Source of the DNA: Dactylis glomerata
Taxonomy: Eukaryota > Streptophyta > Magnoliopsida > Poales > Poaceae
Direction of reading: 5' to 3'
Length of the DNA: 64,000 nt
Assembly: GCA_007115705.1 (NCBI GenBank)
Contig: QXEO01000549.1
Coordinates: 1,054,001 to 1,118,000, forward strand
Below are positions 45,329 through 56,596 of the stretch, piece by piece. Every line of letters begins with the position of its first letter. Position 1 is the first letter of the stretch. The notes under the pieces were generated by a model, which was not told where the DNA came from, searched no databases, and saw only the letters and a list, made by a program, of their open reading frames with translations. The position numbers and the translations under genes are program-made.

Positions 45329-47502
45329 CTAGCAGACTGGCCCGCGCATTTGCGCGGCGAGATTCACCATGATTTTTATCTGATTTTAAAATGTTATTGG
45401 AAGATCATATTTAATTTTACGTCAAGAATTTTGCTTGTCAAGACTTAATTCAATCAATTTCTTTGCTTGCTACGTTATGAGTGCCCCTTAAATGATTATT
45501 TTAGAACCTTATCTAAATTTAGCTACAGACTATTCATTGGAGTATCCGTAGCACGAATGCACGTTGCAGTATATAACAATATGTAACATTGAAGGAAGCC
45601 TAAGTAAACCTAAACCTATCTAGGAACAAACCCACGATGTGAAATTTGTTGATTGTGCTTCCAAGCTCATATATTATTACCATTTAAAAGTATTTTGTAC
45701 GAAAAATCATGGTGGAATTCAAAGTCTTGATCGACTTCACAATCGTGCACTGGATCAGGCTTTGTTTATCCATGATTCACGACTCAATACTATTTTGATG
45801 CCATCTCCATCTATAGTAAACATGAAATAATTATGTGCATGTCTTTTCTTGCTTCACTTGGACATTTATACCAATGTCTAAACTATCTTTTATAGTGCCA
45901 TGATCCTTGTGTCCACAGGTAGATAAAAATGGGCAATTACCACTTAGAATCCTTCAGTCCACTTCGCCAACTCTACAGAGCTGATCCAAAAGCTGTAATC
46001 CAGCACCCATGAGGCCTGCATGCAGGTGAGATCGCGGAGAAGCTCATCTTGTAGTCGTCATGGTTGTCAAGAATTCAAGCATCAAAATCCCCCCGTGATG
46101 TTGTCCGCGATGCCCTTAGTTATCGCGCAGGTGCACGCTGGCTCTGCTGCATGCCGATCCCGTCCCCCATCCTGTCCTTTTCTTTTGCGAAGCCCCATCC
46201 TGTCCTTGACCAAACTGCAAATCCCTGTTTTTCTAACCTTTTAGATCTTGTGTGGTTGCCGACGTGCATAGTAGCGGTGCTTTGGCCGATCCAGTTCTCC
46301 AAGCTGCACGCCATGTTTACAAGTCCAGTGATATGTATGAAGTCATTGCGGTTCTATCTGCAGGCAATTCATTTTCAGAGTAGTTTATTTGTCAAGCATA
46401 GACAGCTTCATGCAAGAGAGCACGGAGGAGAAGAAGTCGAGAACTTACTTTTGCTTCTTTCTTCTGGGGCTGCAATCTAGCGGGAGCGTGCACACGCCTG
46501 TGTGGATGCGCAATGCCACCGTCGCCGTCCGTCCGTGGCGTCCCAGCTAGCGCACGGCACCATGCGGTGTTCGCTCAATCAGCGGCAATTAGAACGTTGC
46601 GTCCAGAATTAATAATCTTTGGTCGTGCAAAACCTGCAACACATTGCTTTAATTCAGGTTGCAGCCAAGATATGCAAGACGTGATGCTTAGTCATATAAG
46701 AATTCCTTATCGAAAAAATTCACATAAGTATTTATATTGTTATGGAATATGCACTTCAATTCTCCTTATTTTTATTAGTGCATGGTTCAGTTAATCACAC
46801 TTACCTGACCGCTGCGCTTTTGCTCCGCAACTTGGCATGCATGTCGTCAGGTCTGCACCAACTGAGCAGGTCGACGGAACTGTTCCGCATCAAGTGCTGC
46901 TTCGACCGGCCGGAAAGTAGAGAAAAGATTTGAAGCAAGGAGGCAATGGATCGTTTTTATAGCTGACACTGGATCTGTTGCGTAGATGTTGAACTCACCA
47001 TGATCGATGCATCATAGCTCCATGCCTCCAGCGACCAGGGATCTGTTCGTTTTTCTGGTTGCGTCGGTGTTAAGCTCCCCATGGTCGACGCTCGACGGAT
47101 CACAGCGCCTCCAGCGACCGGCATGTCAACAGATCTGTCGTGCATAATTTTCCTTTTTGTGGATCGTGTTTTACTCCACGGTGCAACGCTTTTATTCCCG
47201 TTGGTCTAGAACTCTCTAGATATATATGACTAATTCAAGTTGCAAGACGTGTGCATGCTAAATTGCTAATGTCTTGGTTCTTTTTTTTTTCCAATATCTT
47301 GCTTGGGCACGTCTCTTGGTCTCCGGAGTCCGGGTCAGCATTAGATTGGCTTCCTTCTATAAGTAATCGATAGGTGTTCTGTTTTCCAACGACAGCTCTT
47401 TAGGTGTTCTTTTCCGCAAAAAGCAATTTTAAATCTGAGCCGTTCGCTTTGAAGCGCTAAATCCGAGCCATTAAATGTTAGTTGTTTTAATTATATAATA
47501 GA
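45329..47502 (-). mobile_element. H1: Helitron nested 4 bp inside H2's 5' end
   Basis: Minus strand 5' TCTATTATATAATTAAAAC at 47502, 3' end with hairpin CCGCGC AAAT GCGCGG and CTAG at 45329-45332. Directly beyond that CTAG the sequence TTATATTATTAAAATAAC looks like the continuation of another Helitron 5' end. This fits H1 having inserted at the A-T after H2's first four bases. Frames within (e.g. 46064-46480) show no known domain. A head-to-tail Helitron concatemer is the alternative. Confidence 0.75.
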
Positions 47503-48220
47503 TAGATTCAGCACATCAACTTGACATAGTACCAATACTCATCAGATCCCAACAACAAACACAATATGTATGATTACATAAAGATGATCTTGATCATGAA
47601 GGGCAGCTCAGAATATCTAAACATGAAGCACATGGTGGAGAAGACAACCATCTATCTACTGCTATGGACCCGTAGTCCAAGGTAGAATACTCACACATCA
47701 CTCCGGAGGTGACCATGGTGGTGTAGAAGACCTCCGGCAGGGATTCCCCTCTCCGGCAGGGTGCCGGGAAGAGCTCCTGGATCCTCCCGATCTTGATTCG
47801 ACGACGGCGGCGGCTTGCAGTATGTTTCTAGGAAAAGTTATCTGTCCCTTAGGTTTTCCCGTTGAGGGGTCTTTATAGGCGAAGGGGCATCGTCAGGAGG
47901 TGGACCAGGTGGGCTCACCACGGGTGGGCGCGGCCAGGGGCTGGGCCACGCCCCCCTCCGTCTCATCTTTGGTCTTCGTGAAGTTTCGGTAAAAATAGCA
48001 GGTTCGGCTTTTGTTTCGTCCAATTCCGAGAATATTTCCAGTGTAACTTTTCTGAAACACAAAAACAGCAGAAAACAGGGAACTGGCACTGTGGCATCTT
48101 GTTAATAGGTTAGTTCCGGAAAATGCATAAAAACGCCATGAAGTGTAACAAAACACTAAGAAAATGGTGAAAGAACAAGCATAGAGCATAAAAAATTATA
48201 GATACGTTTGAGACGTATCA

Positions 48221-48953
48221 GTGACCACCTCTGCAGAGTGTAAGAAAGTATCTGGATACTCCCTATTCCGGGAAGGAGCTGCGAACGCGGCAGGAAAGGA
48301 GCCCATCGAAGGTCAAATCAACCTGTGAAGGCTGATGGACATAGTTCTTCTGAATAAAAGCAACCTCTTGGAGAAATGTTTACGAAAACTTGCATTGCCA
48401 AACGACTCTTGGGTCTAAGGCTGTAGATAGTGCATAAAACACCTTATTCCTTATATGAACTTGCTAGGTAACGCTCGTTACTCACCCCACTCCCTCGTAA
48501 CCCTTGCTTAGATTGGAGGCAACACGAGGAGGCAACCTCGAGACATTGAAGATGAAGATGAAGCCTTCTACCAATGTCATAATCATCAATGGAGTCAACA
48601 ACTATATCAAGCTTGGTGGAAAACTAGAATATTAATAGAAGGGACCCAATTCCCTAATCCTAGAACCTACGTAGCTAGAGTAATTCTGTAACAAGCCAAC
48701 TGCATTACTTGTAGCTCTAGTTTAGTTTTTAGCTTATTCTTTCTCGTTTATAATCGCTAGAACTAAACCTCTACCTGTTGAGGAGGTTCTGAAGATCTTC
48801 TGTATGATGAAATTGTAATCCTTTAGACATACCTTGGACCTGCGATGTTTCTGTTGTACCACTCTGATCAATGTAATACTAGTGAGATGGTGTATCATTG
48901 GTGTTATGTCAACGACTTGCATACTACACATGCAGTGGTATGCTGGGTCACCA
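48221..48953 (+). repeat. T1 3' LTR, piece c
   Basis: Sequence resumes after N1 with the duplicated GTGAC and runs to about TGCTGGGTCACCA, where the character changes to the coding-like sequence of L0. The right boundary (48953-48955) is approximate; no target duplication can be checked because T1's other end is not in view. Confidence 0.55.
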
Positions 48954-51523
48954 CAGCTCCGGAACAGACTACATCGGCTGTGCCGGAACAACTAGCACCC
49001 CAACCAGCACCTTAGGCACCGGAGAAAGTTGTTCCTCCTATGGCCAAGACTACTCCTTTTCCGGCCAAGCCAACTACACCTCCGAAGACCGTTGCGCCGG
49101 CACCTACAAGGACTACGCCGACACCGCCGCCTCAAGTTCCCAAGACAAAGGCGACCAAGGCAACTAAAATCATCAAGGGCAAAGACTCTATTCCTCCTTC
49201 CAGACAGCTATAGAGTTGCACACTGGCAAAGGACTGAGCTGGGTTAGCTCTCTGGTCAATCCGGAACTCGAGGGACGCTGCCCATTACAGACCACCAGTG
49301 GCCATAGCCTCAGCTCCCTCAAGGACTACTATCTTAAATGGAACGCCGCCGATGTCATGGACACGACTAGCTCTGGCAAACTGAAGGCGCCGGCAAAAAC
49401 TCAGGCTCTTGCCGCCGGCGGCCCGCCAGATATACCGGCGAAGCCAAGAGCCATTGCTAGCGAGTTCTTCCAGGTTCAGCAGAAGCTCTTCCTTATCTCC
49501 GATGCTACCACTGTAAGTATTTCACCTCTTCTTACATTTAGAAACATATCTCCCCAGTCCTCGAAAATGTCGGCTGTCCGGGTTATGGGCATCCGGGATT
49601 TTCCTACATCTTCTTTTCATGTTAGCCTTTGCCTTTACTAATTTCAAATCCTTAGTCTTATTATAAAAGTTTGACCAGAACATCAAATCCTAGTCACCGA
49701 GATTCAGGATAGGTGCGCAACACCTGTGCCAGATCTTTAACTTAAGATCTGACATAACTTCAAATTCTGATAGTTAACTCATAAGCTCGACAAGAGCTTC
49801 AAATCCTAGTCACCGAGATTCAAGATAGGTGCACAACATCTGTGCCGGATCTTCAACTTAACATCTGATATAACTTCAAATCCTGATATTTAACTCATAA
49901 GCTCGACAAGAGCTTCAAATCCTAGTCATCGAGATTCGGGATAGGTGCGCAACATCTGTGCCGGATCTTCATCATATAAAATTTAGACAGAAACTTTCAA
50001 ATTCTCTGATATGCCAAAACTTCAGCATAAAACTTCTAATTCTAACTTTTTCCTTTTGCAGCGCATGAACAACGAGCACCGGGATATGTACCATCAGCTC
50101 CTGTGCGAGCACCGAAAGCTGTCCGATGTGCACAGCCGCATCCGGCTAGACCTGGCCAAGAAAGGTAACCAGAGCCGACACATCTCTATATGCCGGATTA
50201 GTTTTATTCTTGCACCTCGCACTATTCTTCCTGTCGACACTTTTCAGCTGCAGCTGAAGAGCAAGTCACCGAGCTGGTGAGAAGGGTGAAGGAGCTCACA
50301 GGTATGCCGGATCCTGCTATCGCTAGTTTCCAGCAAACACTTTATACTTCAAATGCTATTGCCTTTTGCGTTTCTACTCTCAAATCTCTTGCCTCTTTAT
50401 TCTTCTAACTTCAAATCCTTTCAGATGAGAAATCGGCACTTGAGGCTCGCCACCAGGACTGCATGTCTGCATCCGATGTGGCCAAACAACTGGAAGAGAG
50501 GGATGCCGGCTATAAGGCCGTGATCACCAAGCTGAAAGGCCAAGTTGCTAAACTTCTGGATGAAAAGGAGCAGAGGAAGGGCCAACTGAAGAAGACCAAG
50601 GAGCTGCTCATTACTTCTGAGACAGAGGTATCCCGAACTAAGACAAAACTGCTGGCCCTGAAGGAGCAAGCTACCAGGTGGGAAGTTGAGATTGCGCGGC
50701 TCAATGTTGATCTTGCCAGCAAGTCCTCAACTATTCTACCGACATAACCGTAATTTATCTGACATAGCTATCTTGCCGACATATCTTGATGTTTTTAACT
50801 ACTGCTTTCTGTTGCAGACATGTTCCCTGGATCTTGTGAGGCTGTGGAGAAGGCCATCATGCTGGATCGGCTGAAGATAAATGCACCGGTTCACTCTGCC
50901 AACTGGGACATGTTAGAGCAGCTGATTGCGCTTGAAGCCCACAAGGCCAATATGACTATCTTCACTGAGGATCTTAACAATGGTGCCCTGGAAGCTCACA
51001 AGGCTCTCTAGCCGGGACAAGCGACCCATGTTGATCCTTTAGATCTCGGCAATGATCTTCAACTGTCCAACGTTCGCGTTGGAGAACTGTGGGATTCCGG
51101 CGCACACATTGGAGCTGATGAAGCCCTCACCTACTTCCTGTCCTAGTATGAGAAGGTGGATCTGAACACTGCACTCTGTGCGAAAAGGGTCAATGTGGAC
51201 CACAAATCCGGAACTCATCTGGCGATGCTAGGAGCTAGCCCACAGTTACGTGGACTTCGCCCAGACTAACACATTTGTGCGGGATATCCGCGAGCTGGCG
51301 AAGGATGATGACACTGATGACGCCGAGGGTTCTGACTCCAGCCAAGATGAAGAAGAGACTGAAGATGGAGGCAATGGTGGAGCAGATGCCCTAGAAGAAC
51401 AGTCTACCCCGGCCGGTGGCAGAGCTTCTGTTCCTTCTGCCGGATCCGGCACTCCTGATGCTGATGTTTCCACTGCGACAACTCCATCTACTTGTGGCTC
51501 TGTTTCCGCCCCTGCTTCCTAGA
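48954..51523 (+). pseudogene. Antisense extra gene of L0, intron-containing, coiled coil
   Basis: Runs opposite to L0 pol. Exon-like blocks with good splice signals: up to 49512 (donor CT|GTAAGT), 50062-50164 (acceptor TTTTGCAG, donor AAG|GTAACC), ~50254-50301 (donor CAG|GTATGC), 50425 onward (acceptor TTTCAG) and 50818 onward (acceptor TTGCAG). Translated blocks include LVNPELEGRCPLQTTSGHSLSSLK, then a long charged heptad-like stretch (EEQVTELVRRVKEL, DEKSALEARHQDC, KLKGQVAKLLDEKEQRKGQL), i.e. a coiled coil of ~120 residues, and an acidic Ser/Glu-rich tail. Stops at 49012-49014 (TAG), 49210-49212, 51009-51011 and ~51145 break it. It resembles the C-terminal part of proteins that plant databases label putative gypsy-type transposon (Transposase_28 group); that match is from memory. 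Confidence 0.65.
49685..49985. repeat. 116-bp tandem repeat (2.6 copies)
   Basis: Units start AAATCCTAGTCA at 49685, 49801 and 49917, exactly 116 bp apart. Each contains GATAGGTGCGCAAC and TGCCGGATCTT or close variants. It lies in the first intron-like gap of the L0 antisense gene. Confidence 0.92.
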
Positions 51524-52168
51524 TATGCTCTCAAAACACTCAAGTTTTATCAGATCCCCGGTATGCCGGGTGCAGTTGTAAGATATACTTTGTTTGCTTT
51601 GGTTTGCTACCGGAACAAGTTTTATTTTGGTTTGCTTGCTTATTAGTGCTAGATCTCCTTTTGGCTAAGTCACCGAGTTTATTTTCATGTTTACTTAACT
51701 CCACAACCTTTGCTACTTGTCTACCTTTTTTGGCTTTTGACATATGAGTCTCAAGGTTGCTTTATTAAACATACAGTACTTAAACTTTGAAACTTAGACT
51801 CAAGGCCATCCAACATGCCAAATTTTAACTTAGATAGAAACAAATGTCAGTTCGCTTGTTCCCTCTTTCCTTAGCTGTTTTTCATGCGTAGACAATCTCC
51901 AGCATCTACTCTTGCTAGCCATGAAGCCGGGTTTTGGACAATAGCTAAGTCAAAGACTGGTCTTTGGTGCCGACACACTACTAGGCTGACACAGGAAAAA
52001 ATCCAAACAAAGCCAGCCGACATATAAATGAAGTAACTGAAATAAATGACAACATATACAGGAGGCAGTGCCCGATCTCATCGGGGTGCCGACATTTCAT
52101 TCATTAGTCTTGTGCCGGCATACAGTGTCGGTACTAAAAGCAATACAGAAATACATACATTATGCTTC
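51524..52168. other. L0 spacer between antisense gene and pol
   Basis: No gene seen. The 3' ends of the two convergent transcription units face each other here. Confidence 0.6.
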
Positions 52169-53362
52169 TTAGGAGTAAAAAGGATGGAGCAGAGCTATGT
52201 TCCATGGTCGCTTGGTTTCTTCTCCGGACCTGTCCACCTGATACTTCTTGGGAGCCTATGCATCTATAAGATAGTAGGCATCATTGTGCAGAGCCTTGCT
52301 CACAATGAATGGCCCCTCCCATGGAGGTGTTAATTTATGATGGCCCTCTGTGCCTTGCCTTAGACGGAGCACTAGATCTCCCTCTTGGAATCTCCTGGGA
52401 TTCACCTTCTGCGCATGCTAGCGTCCGATATTCTGCTGGTATATTGCAGTTCTGGACAATGTTTGCTCTCTTGCTTCTTTCGGCAAATCAACATCATCTT
52501 CTCTGGCTTCTTTAGCCTCTTCCTCAGTATATAGAACCACTCTTGGTGCATCATGCATTATGTCGGTTGGAAGCACTACTTCTGCCCCATACACAAGGAA
52601 GAATGGCGTATAGCCGGTGGATCGATTTGGAGTTGTCCTGAGACTCCAAAGTACTGCCGGCAGCTCATCTAGCCAACAACTGGGACTTTTCTCTAGTGGC
52701 TCTATCAACCGAGGTTTTATGCCGGATAACACTAGCCCATTTGATCTTTCTACTTGGCCATTGGTACAAGGGTGAGCGAACGACGCAATGTCTAGCCGGA
52801 TCCCCACTTGCTCATAGTATCTAGCAAATGGCCCCTGGGCGAAGTTTGACCCATTATCAGTTATTATGCTGTGAGGAAAACCATATCTCAGTATGATGTC
52901 TTTCAAGAATTTCACTGTTGTGTGGCCGTCACATTTGCTTATTGGCTTCACCTCGATCCACTTGGTGAACTTGTCCACCATTACCAGGATATGTGTCATC
53001 TTGCCTCTTGCCGGCCTAAACGCCCCAACCATGTCTAGGCCCCAAATAGCAAAGGGCTAGTTTAATGGAATGGTCTTCAATGCTGATGTCGGCTGATGAA
53101 TTTGTTGGGCATATCTCTGACACCCATTGCACTTCCGAACCAAATCTTCTGCCTCTTGCAATGCTGTCAGCCAATAAAAGCCATGCCAGAATGCTTTTGA
53201 CACTAGAGCTCAGGACGAAGCGTGATGGCCACACTCCCCCTGATGGATTTCTCGGAGCATCTCCTGACCTTCAGCTGATTCGACACATCTCTGCAACACA
53301 CTAGTGGCCCTCCTCTTGTACATCTCATTATTGATGATGGTATATGCTTTCGACCTTCTCTA
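52169..53362 (-). pseudogene. L0 integrase, broken by stops only
   Basis: Integrase with HHCC finger (HQGECGHHASS ... CNGCQ), catalytic core (VDKFTKWIEVKP, TDNGSNF, NGQVERSNG with the Glu of DDE) and C-terminal GDLVLRLR and WEGPF, ending at TAA 52169-52171. All of it is in one frame with the RNase H upstream. Stops are TAG 53360-53362, TGA 53210-53212, TAG 53057-53059, TAG 52418-52420 and TAG 52256-52258. No frameshift is evident over ~2.1 kb, so decay was by point mutation, mostly of the type expected from cytosine deamination. Confidence 0.9.
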
Positions 53363-54269
53363 AATACGGCGGGCTTCAGCTTCATATGCTGGCACTTGGC
53401 CATTGACCATGAAATCCATGATTGGGCGTACCCATGAGGGCACCTCCCTAACGGTGAACACTGCTTGATCTATCACCATCACATCGACCGACACATAATC
53501 GATCTCCATGGGCTGCAAAGTCCACGGGACTGAGAGAACACTCCCCGGGTATGCCAGAGCAGTCCCCGGGTATACCGGAGCAACCTCTTGATACATCTTG
53601 CCCTTGCCCTTGCTCCGGAACACTGCAGCCACCGCGTATGTCGGCCCAGTCCCCGGGGCACTGGAAGGAGTCCATGGGTTATCTATACTGGCGCCAGCAT
53701 CTATCTCCATTGGAACTATTTCTGGGACCGGCGGAACAAATATGGATGTTGACTCTGGCGAAGGCTTGATGGATGGCTTCCTCAAATGCTCCAGCGAAAT
53801 GCCGGGCGGGATTGATTCACTGGAGGACCCCAACTTGGACAAAGTGTCGGCTGCATAATTCTAAGCTCGGGGAACATGCTGGAACTCGCAACCTTCGAAG
53901 TAGCCACTGATCTGCTGGATGAGGAAACGATAGGATGCCATATTTGCATCATGCACATCCCATATGCCGGAGCACTGCTGGATCACCAGATCCGAATCAC
54001 CAAAACACATGATCCGGCGAATGCCTATGTCCTTGGACACTTTCAAACCATGCACAAGTGCCTCATATTCCGCCACGTTGTTAGATGCTGCAAAGTGAAT
54101 CTGCAAAACATATCTCAACTGGTCATTCTTGGGTGAAGTAAGAACTATGCTGGCACCCAAACCATGTATTGTCTTGGACCCATCAAAATGCATTCTCCAG
54201 TAATTTGTATCTGGCAAAGGTGGCTCATACTGTATCTTGGCCCAATCAATGAAGAAATCAGCCAGCACC
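53363..54269 (-). pseudogene. L0 archaeal-type RNase H and linker
   Basis: MHFDGSKTI, NNVAEYEALVHGL and CFGDSDLVIQQ give the RNase H catalytic residues, followed by FQHVPRA and then TAG at 53861-53863. A ~160-residue Pro/Ser-rich linker (53363-53842) joins it to integrase in the same frame. The frame is open at 54269, where U1 interrupts it just after ADFFIDW. Confidence 0.88.
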
Positions 54270-54910
54270 TGTGAAAGGATCTTAACGGGCGACTAGAGGG
54301 GGGGGGGGGTGAATAGGCGCTACACAAATTTTTGTCTTTTTCAATTTTAAGGCTTGACACAAAGTAAATTCACTAGATGTGCAACTAGATGAATTTCCTA
54401 ATTGTGACAAGCAAGCAAGTAAACAAGAAACTAGCAAGATACATGTAAGGGTAAGAAATAACCGAAGAGCGGAGACCGGAGACACAAGGATGTAATCCCG
54501 TAGTTCCTTCCTTTTGAGGGGAAGTACGTCTACGTTGGAGAGGTGTGGTGACACGGAGTCCACCAAAGCCAAAAAGCCTCACCTTGTTCTCCGGTGAGCA
54601 AGCTAGGGAGGCTAGCTCGTTTCCACTAAGCGGTGGTATTGGGGGCACCTACCGAAACCCTTACACGGAGGTTGGAGCACAACTCCACAGCTCAATTGGA
54701 GGCTCCCAACAAGAAAACCACAAAGCTTTTACACAAAGGAAGCTTTGGGGTGACCTTTCTTGCCCAAGGCAAGTTCCACGGAGGAAGAGTGAAGCAAACA
54801 CAAATCACTTGGGTAGGATTGTAGATCTAGGACTCCTCTCCCAATCTACCAAATCTTGAGGGATTTGGTTGGCTAGAGAAGGAGATCTACAGAGTTGAAG
54901 CTTCGCATTA
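54270..54910 (+). mobile_element. U1: LTR-like element start, unclassified
   Basis: Begins TGTGAAAGGATC at the point where the L0 RNase H frame breaks, then a run of 12 G followed by TGAATAGGCG. No coding sequence is called. The starting TG and the abrupt break suggest an LTR, but the other end is not in view, so class and orientation are open. Confidence 0.5.
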
Positions 54911-56456
54911 TGATACGTCTCCAACATATCTATAATTTTTGATGCTCCATGCTTGTTTTTACACCATTTGCCCAATGTTTCGTTACACTTCGTGGCACTT
55001 TTATGCGATTTCCGGAACTAACCTATTGACAAGATGCCACAGTGCCAGTTCCCTGTTTTTTGCTGTTTTTGTGTTTCAGAAGTGATACACAGGAAATATT
55101 CTCAGAATTGGATGAAACAAGTTCCTGAAGTCTTATTTTACCCGGAAGCTTCCAGAGATCCGAAGGAGAGTAGGAGAGGGGCCACCAGGCCCCCTCACAC
55201 GTGGCTCGCGCGGCCAGGGGCCTGGCCGCGCCGCCATAGCGTGAGGGCCCCTAGCCCCACTCCTGACATCGCCCCTTCGCCTATAAGAAGCCTCGGGACG
55301 GAAAACCCTAACGGAGTCGACGTTTTTCTCAGAACAGTTCCGCAGCTCCGCCGCCGTCGCCGACGAATTTCGGGGGACAGAAGTCTCTGTTCCGGCACCC
55401 TGCCGGGATGGGGAAGTGCCCCCGGAGCCATCTCCATCGGTCTCCATCGCCGTCTCCGCCGTCTCCATCGACCTCACCGCCATCTCCATCAACCTTGCTG
55501 ACTCCTATGATGAGGAGGGAGTAGTTCATCCCCGGGGCTAAGGGCTCTACCGGTAGCTATGTGGTTCACCTCTCTCTCTCCCATGATGTGATCTTTATGT
55601 GATCGTGAGCTTTGTATCATGTTGAACAAGTAGATGTTATTATTCAGATATTATGTGTACTCTAGTGATGTTATTAAAGTAATCTATTCCTCCTGCCATG
55701 GTGTAACGGTGACAGTGCGTGCATCATGGTGGTACTTGGTCTAGGCTATGATTGTGATCTTTTGTGGATTATGAGAATAATTATTACTATGATAGTATTG
55801 AAGTGATCTATTCCTCCTTTCATGGTGTAATGTTGACAGTGTCTGCACCGTGTTAGTACTTGGTCTAAGTTGCAATAATATCTATCTTGAGTTGTGCTTT
55901 GATTTGGATATCTCTATGAGTGGTGTTTGTCAAGTACTTGATGAACTTTAAGGGGTGCTTCTGTAGCCACTACGCAATGATTAGTGTTGTTCAATAGGAG
56001 AGTAATTCAGAGTACCATAGTGGAGAGAAGTTGTTTATTTGTTCAATCATGTTATATTGTTGGGAGTGTGTCCACTAGTGAAAGTATGATCCCTAGGCCT
56101 TGTTTCCAAGCATTGCACACCGTTTACTTCCTGTTTTGTTACATGTTTGCTCGCAGCAATTTTTATTCCAGATTGTATTTACTACTTATAATCATCTATA
56201 CCACTTGTATTTCACTATCTCTTCGCCGAACTAGTGCACCTATACATCTGACAAGTGTATTGGGTGTGTTGGGGACACAAGAGACTTTCTGTATCGTAAT
56301 TGCAGGGTTGTTTGAGAGGGATAGCTTTGACCTCTTCCTCCCTGAGTTCACTAAACCTTGGGTGATCCACTTAAGGGAAACTTGCTGCTGCTCTACAAAC
56401 CTCTGCACTTGGAGGCCCAACACTGTCTACAAGAACAGATGCGTGCATAGACATCA
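54911..56456 (+). repeat. N2 5' LTR (1,546 bp)
   Basis: Starts TGATACGTCTCC and ends GACATCA. The end is set by comparison with N1, where AATCA precedes a similar spacer before the primer site. Two internal near-repeats (TGATCTATTCCTCC ... TTGACAGTG) lie at ~55680 and ~55805. TATA box TATAAG at 55282-55287. Confidence 0.85.
55282..55287 (+). promoter_or_regulatory. N2 LTR TATA box
   Basis: TATAAG in CGCCTATAAGAAGCC, at the same relative place as TATAAAG in N1. Confidence 0.6.
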
Positions 56457-56466
56457 AGCTCTTTTC

Positions 56467-56484
56467 TGGCGCCGTTGCCGGTGA
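56467..56484 (+). other. N2 primer binding site
   Basis: TGGCGCCGTTGCCGGTGA, complementary to the 3' end of tRNA-Asp apart from one base near its end, 10 bases after the LTR. Confidence 0.9.
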
Positions 56485-56596
56485 GGTAAGGTAAAAGGTA
56501 CTCGCATCCTCCTGTGTGAGTTCTTGGAGTTATTTCCTTTAGATTCTGCAATTACATCTTTTTGTTTCTTGTTTTTATTTTCACTAGTTAGGCTTA

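Larger units (their letters stand above)
43211..47506 (-). mobile_element. H2: non-autonomous Helitron (with H1 nested)
   Basis: Inserted in N1's LTR between A and T with no target duplication; the uninterrupted site is visible in the other N1 LTR around 38267-38275. On the minus strand the 3' end is a GC-rich hairpin (CCGCGC AAAT GCGCGG), nine bases, then CTAG at 43211-43214. The 5' end is TCTA at 47503-47506. These are Helitron hallmarks (5' TC, 3' hairpin then CTRR, insertion between A and T). No Rep/helicase gene is present, so it depends on an autonomous Helitron. Its own sequence (without H1) is ~2.1 kb, and no captured gene is recognised. Confidence 0.85.
37491..48220 (-). mobile_element. 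N1: Athila-like non-autonomous LTR retrotransposon
   Basis: LTRs 37491-39005 and 42307-48220 (the second enlarged by Helitrons), target duplication GTGAC, and a primer site matching tRNA-Asp next to the right LTR, so it reads on the minus strand. The 3.3 kb internal region has no gag, RT or integrase motifs. Read on the minus strand, its region 40090-41580 is homologous to 57450-58900 of N2. The tRNA-Asp primer site is usual for Athila-lineage Gypsy elements; the lineage is inferred. Confidence 0.88.
42307..48220 (-). repeat. N1 5' LTR, interrupted by Helitrons
   Basis: LTR sequence lies at 42307-43210 and 47507-48220 (1,618 bp together). Starts TGATTGTGCGG and ends GACGTATCA on the plus strand. 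TATAAAG on the minus strand at 47871-47877. Confidence 0.9.
48954..54269 (-). mobile_element. L0: old Tat-type Gypsy element, partial
   Basis: Minus-strand integrase and archaeal-type RNase H, with a plus-strand spliced gene downstream, in the arrangement seen in G1. The left end is cut by T1 and the right by U1 at 54270, inside the RNase H region; LTRs are not visible. Oldest layer in the window. Confidence 0.85.

Noticed and set aside
46064..46480. Candidate captured gene in H1
   Set aside because: No recognisable domain or splice structure, and overlapping frames of similar length.
50011..50280. Independent small gene with internal ATG
   Set aside because: Runs through a clear donor site at 50165; better read as an exon plus intron of the L0 antisense gene.
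55034..55501. 155-codon frame in the N2 LTR
   Set aside because: Overlaps the LTR promoter and continues on both strands; typical chance frame in GC-rich LTR.
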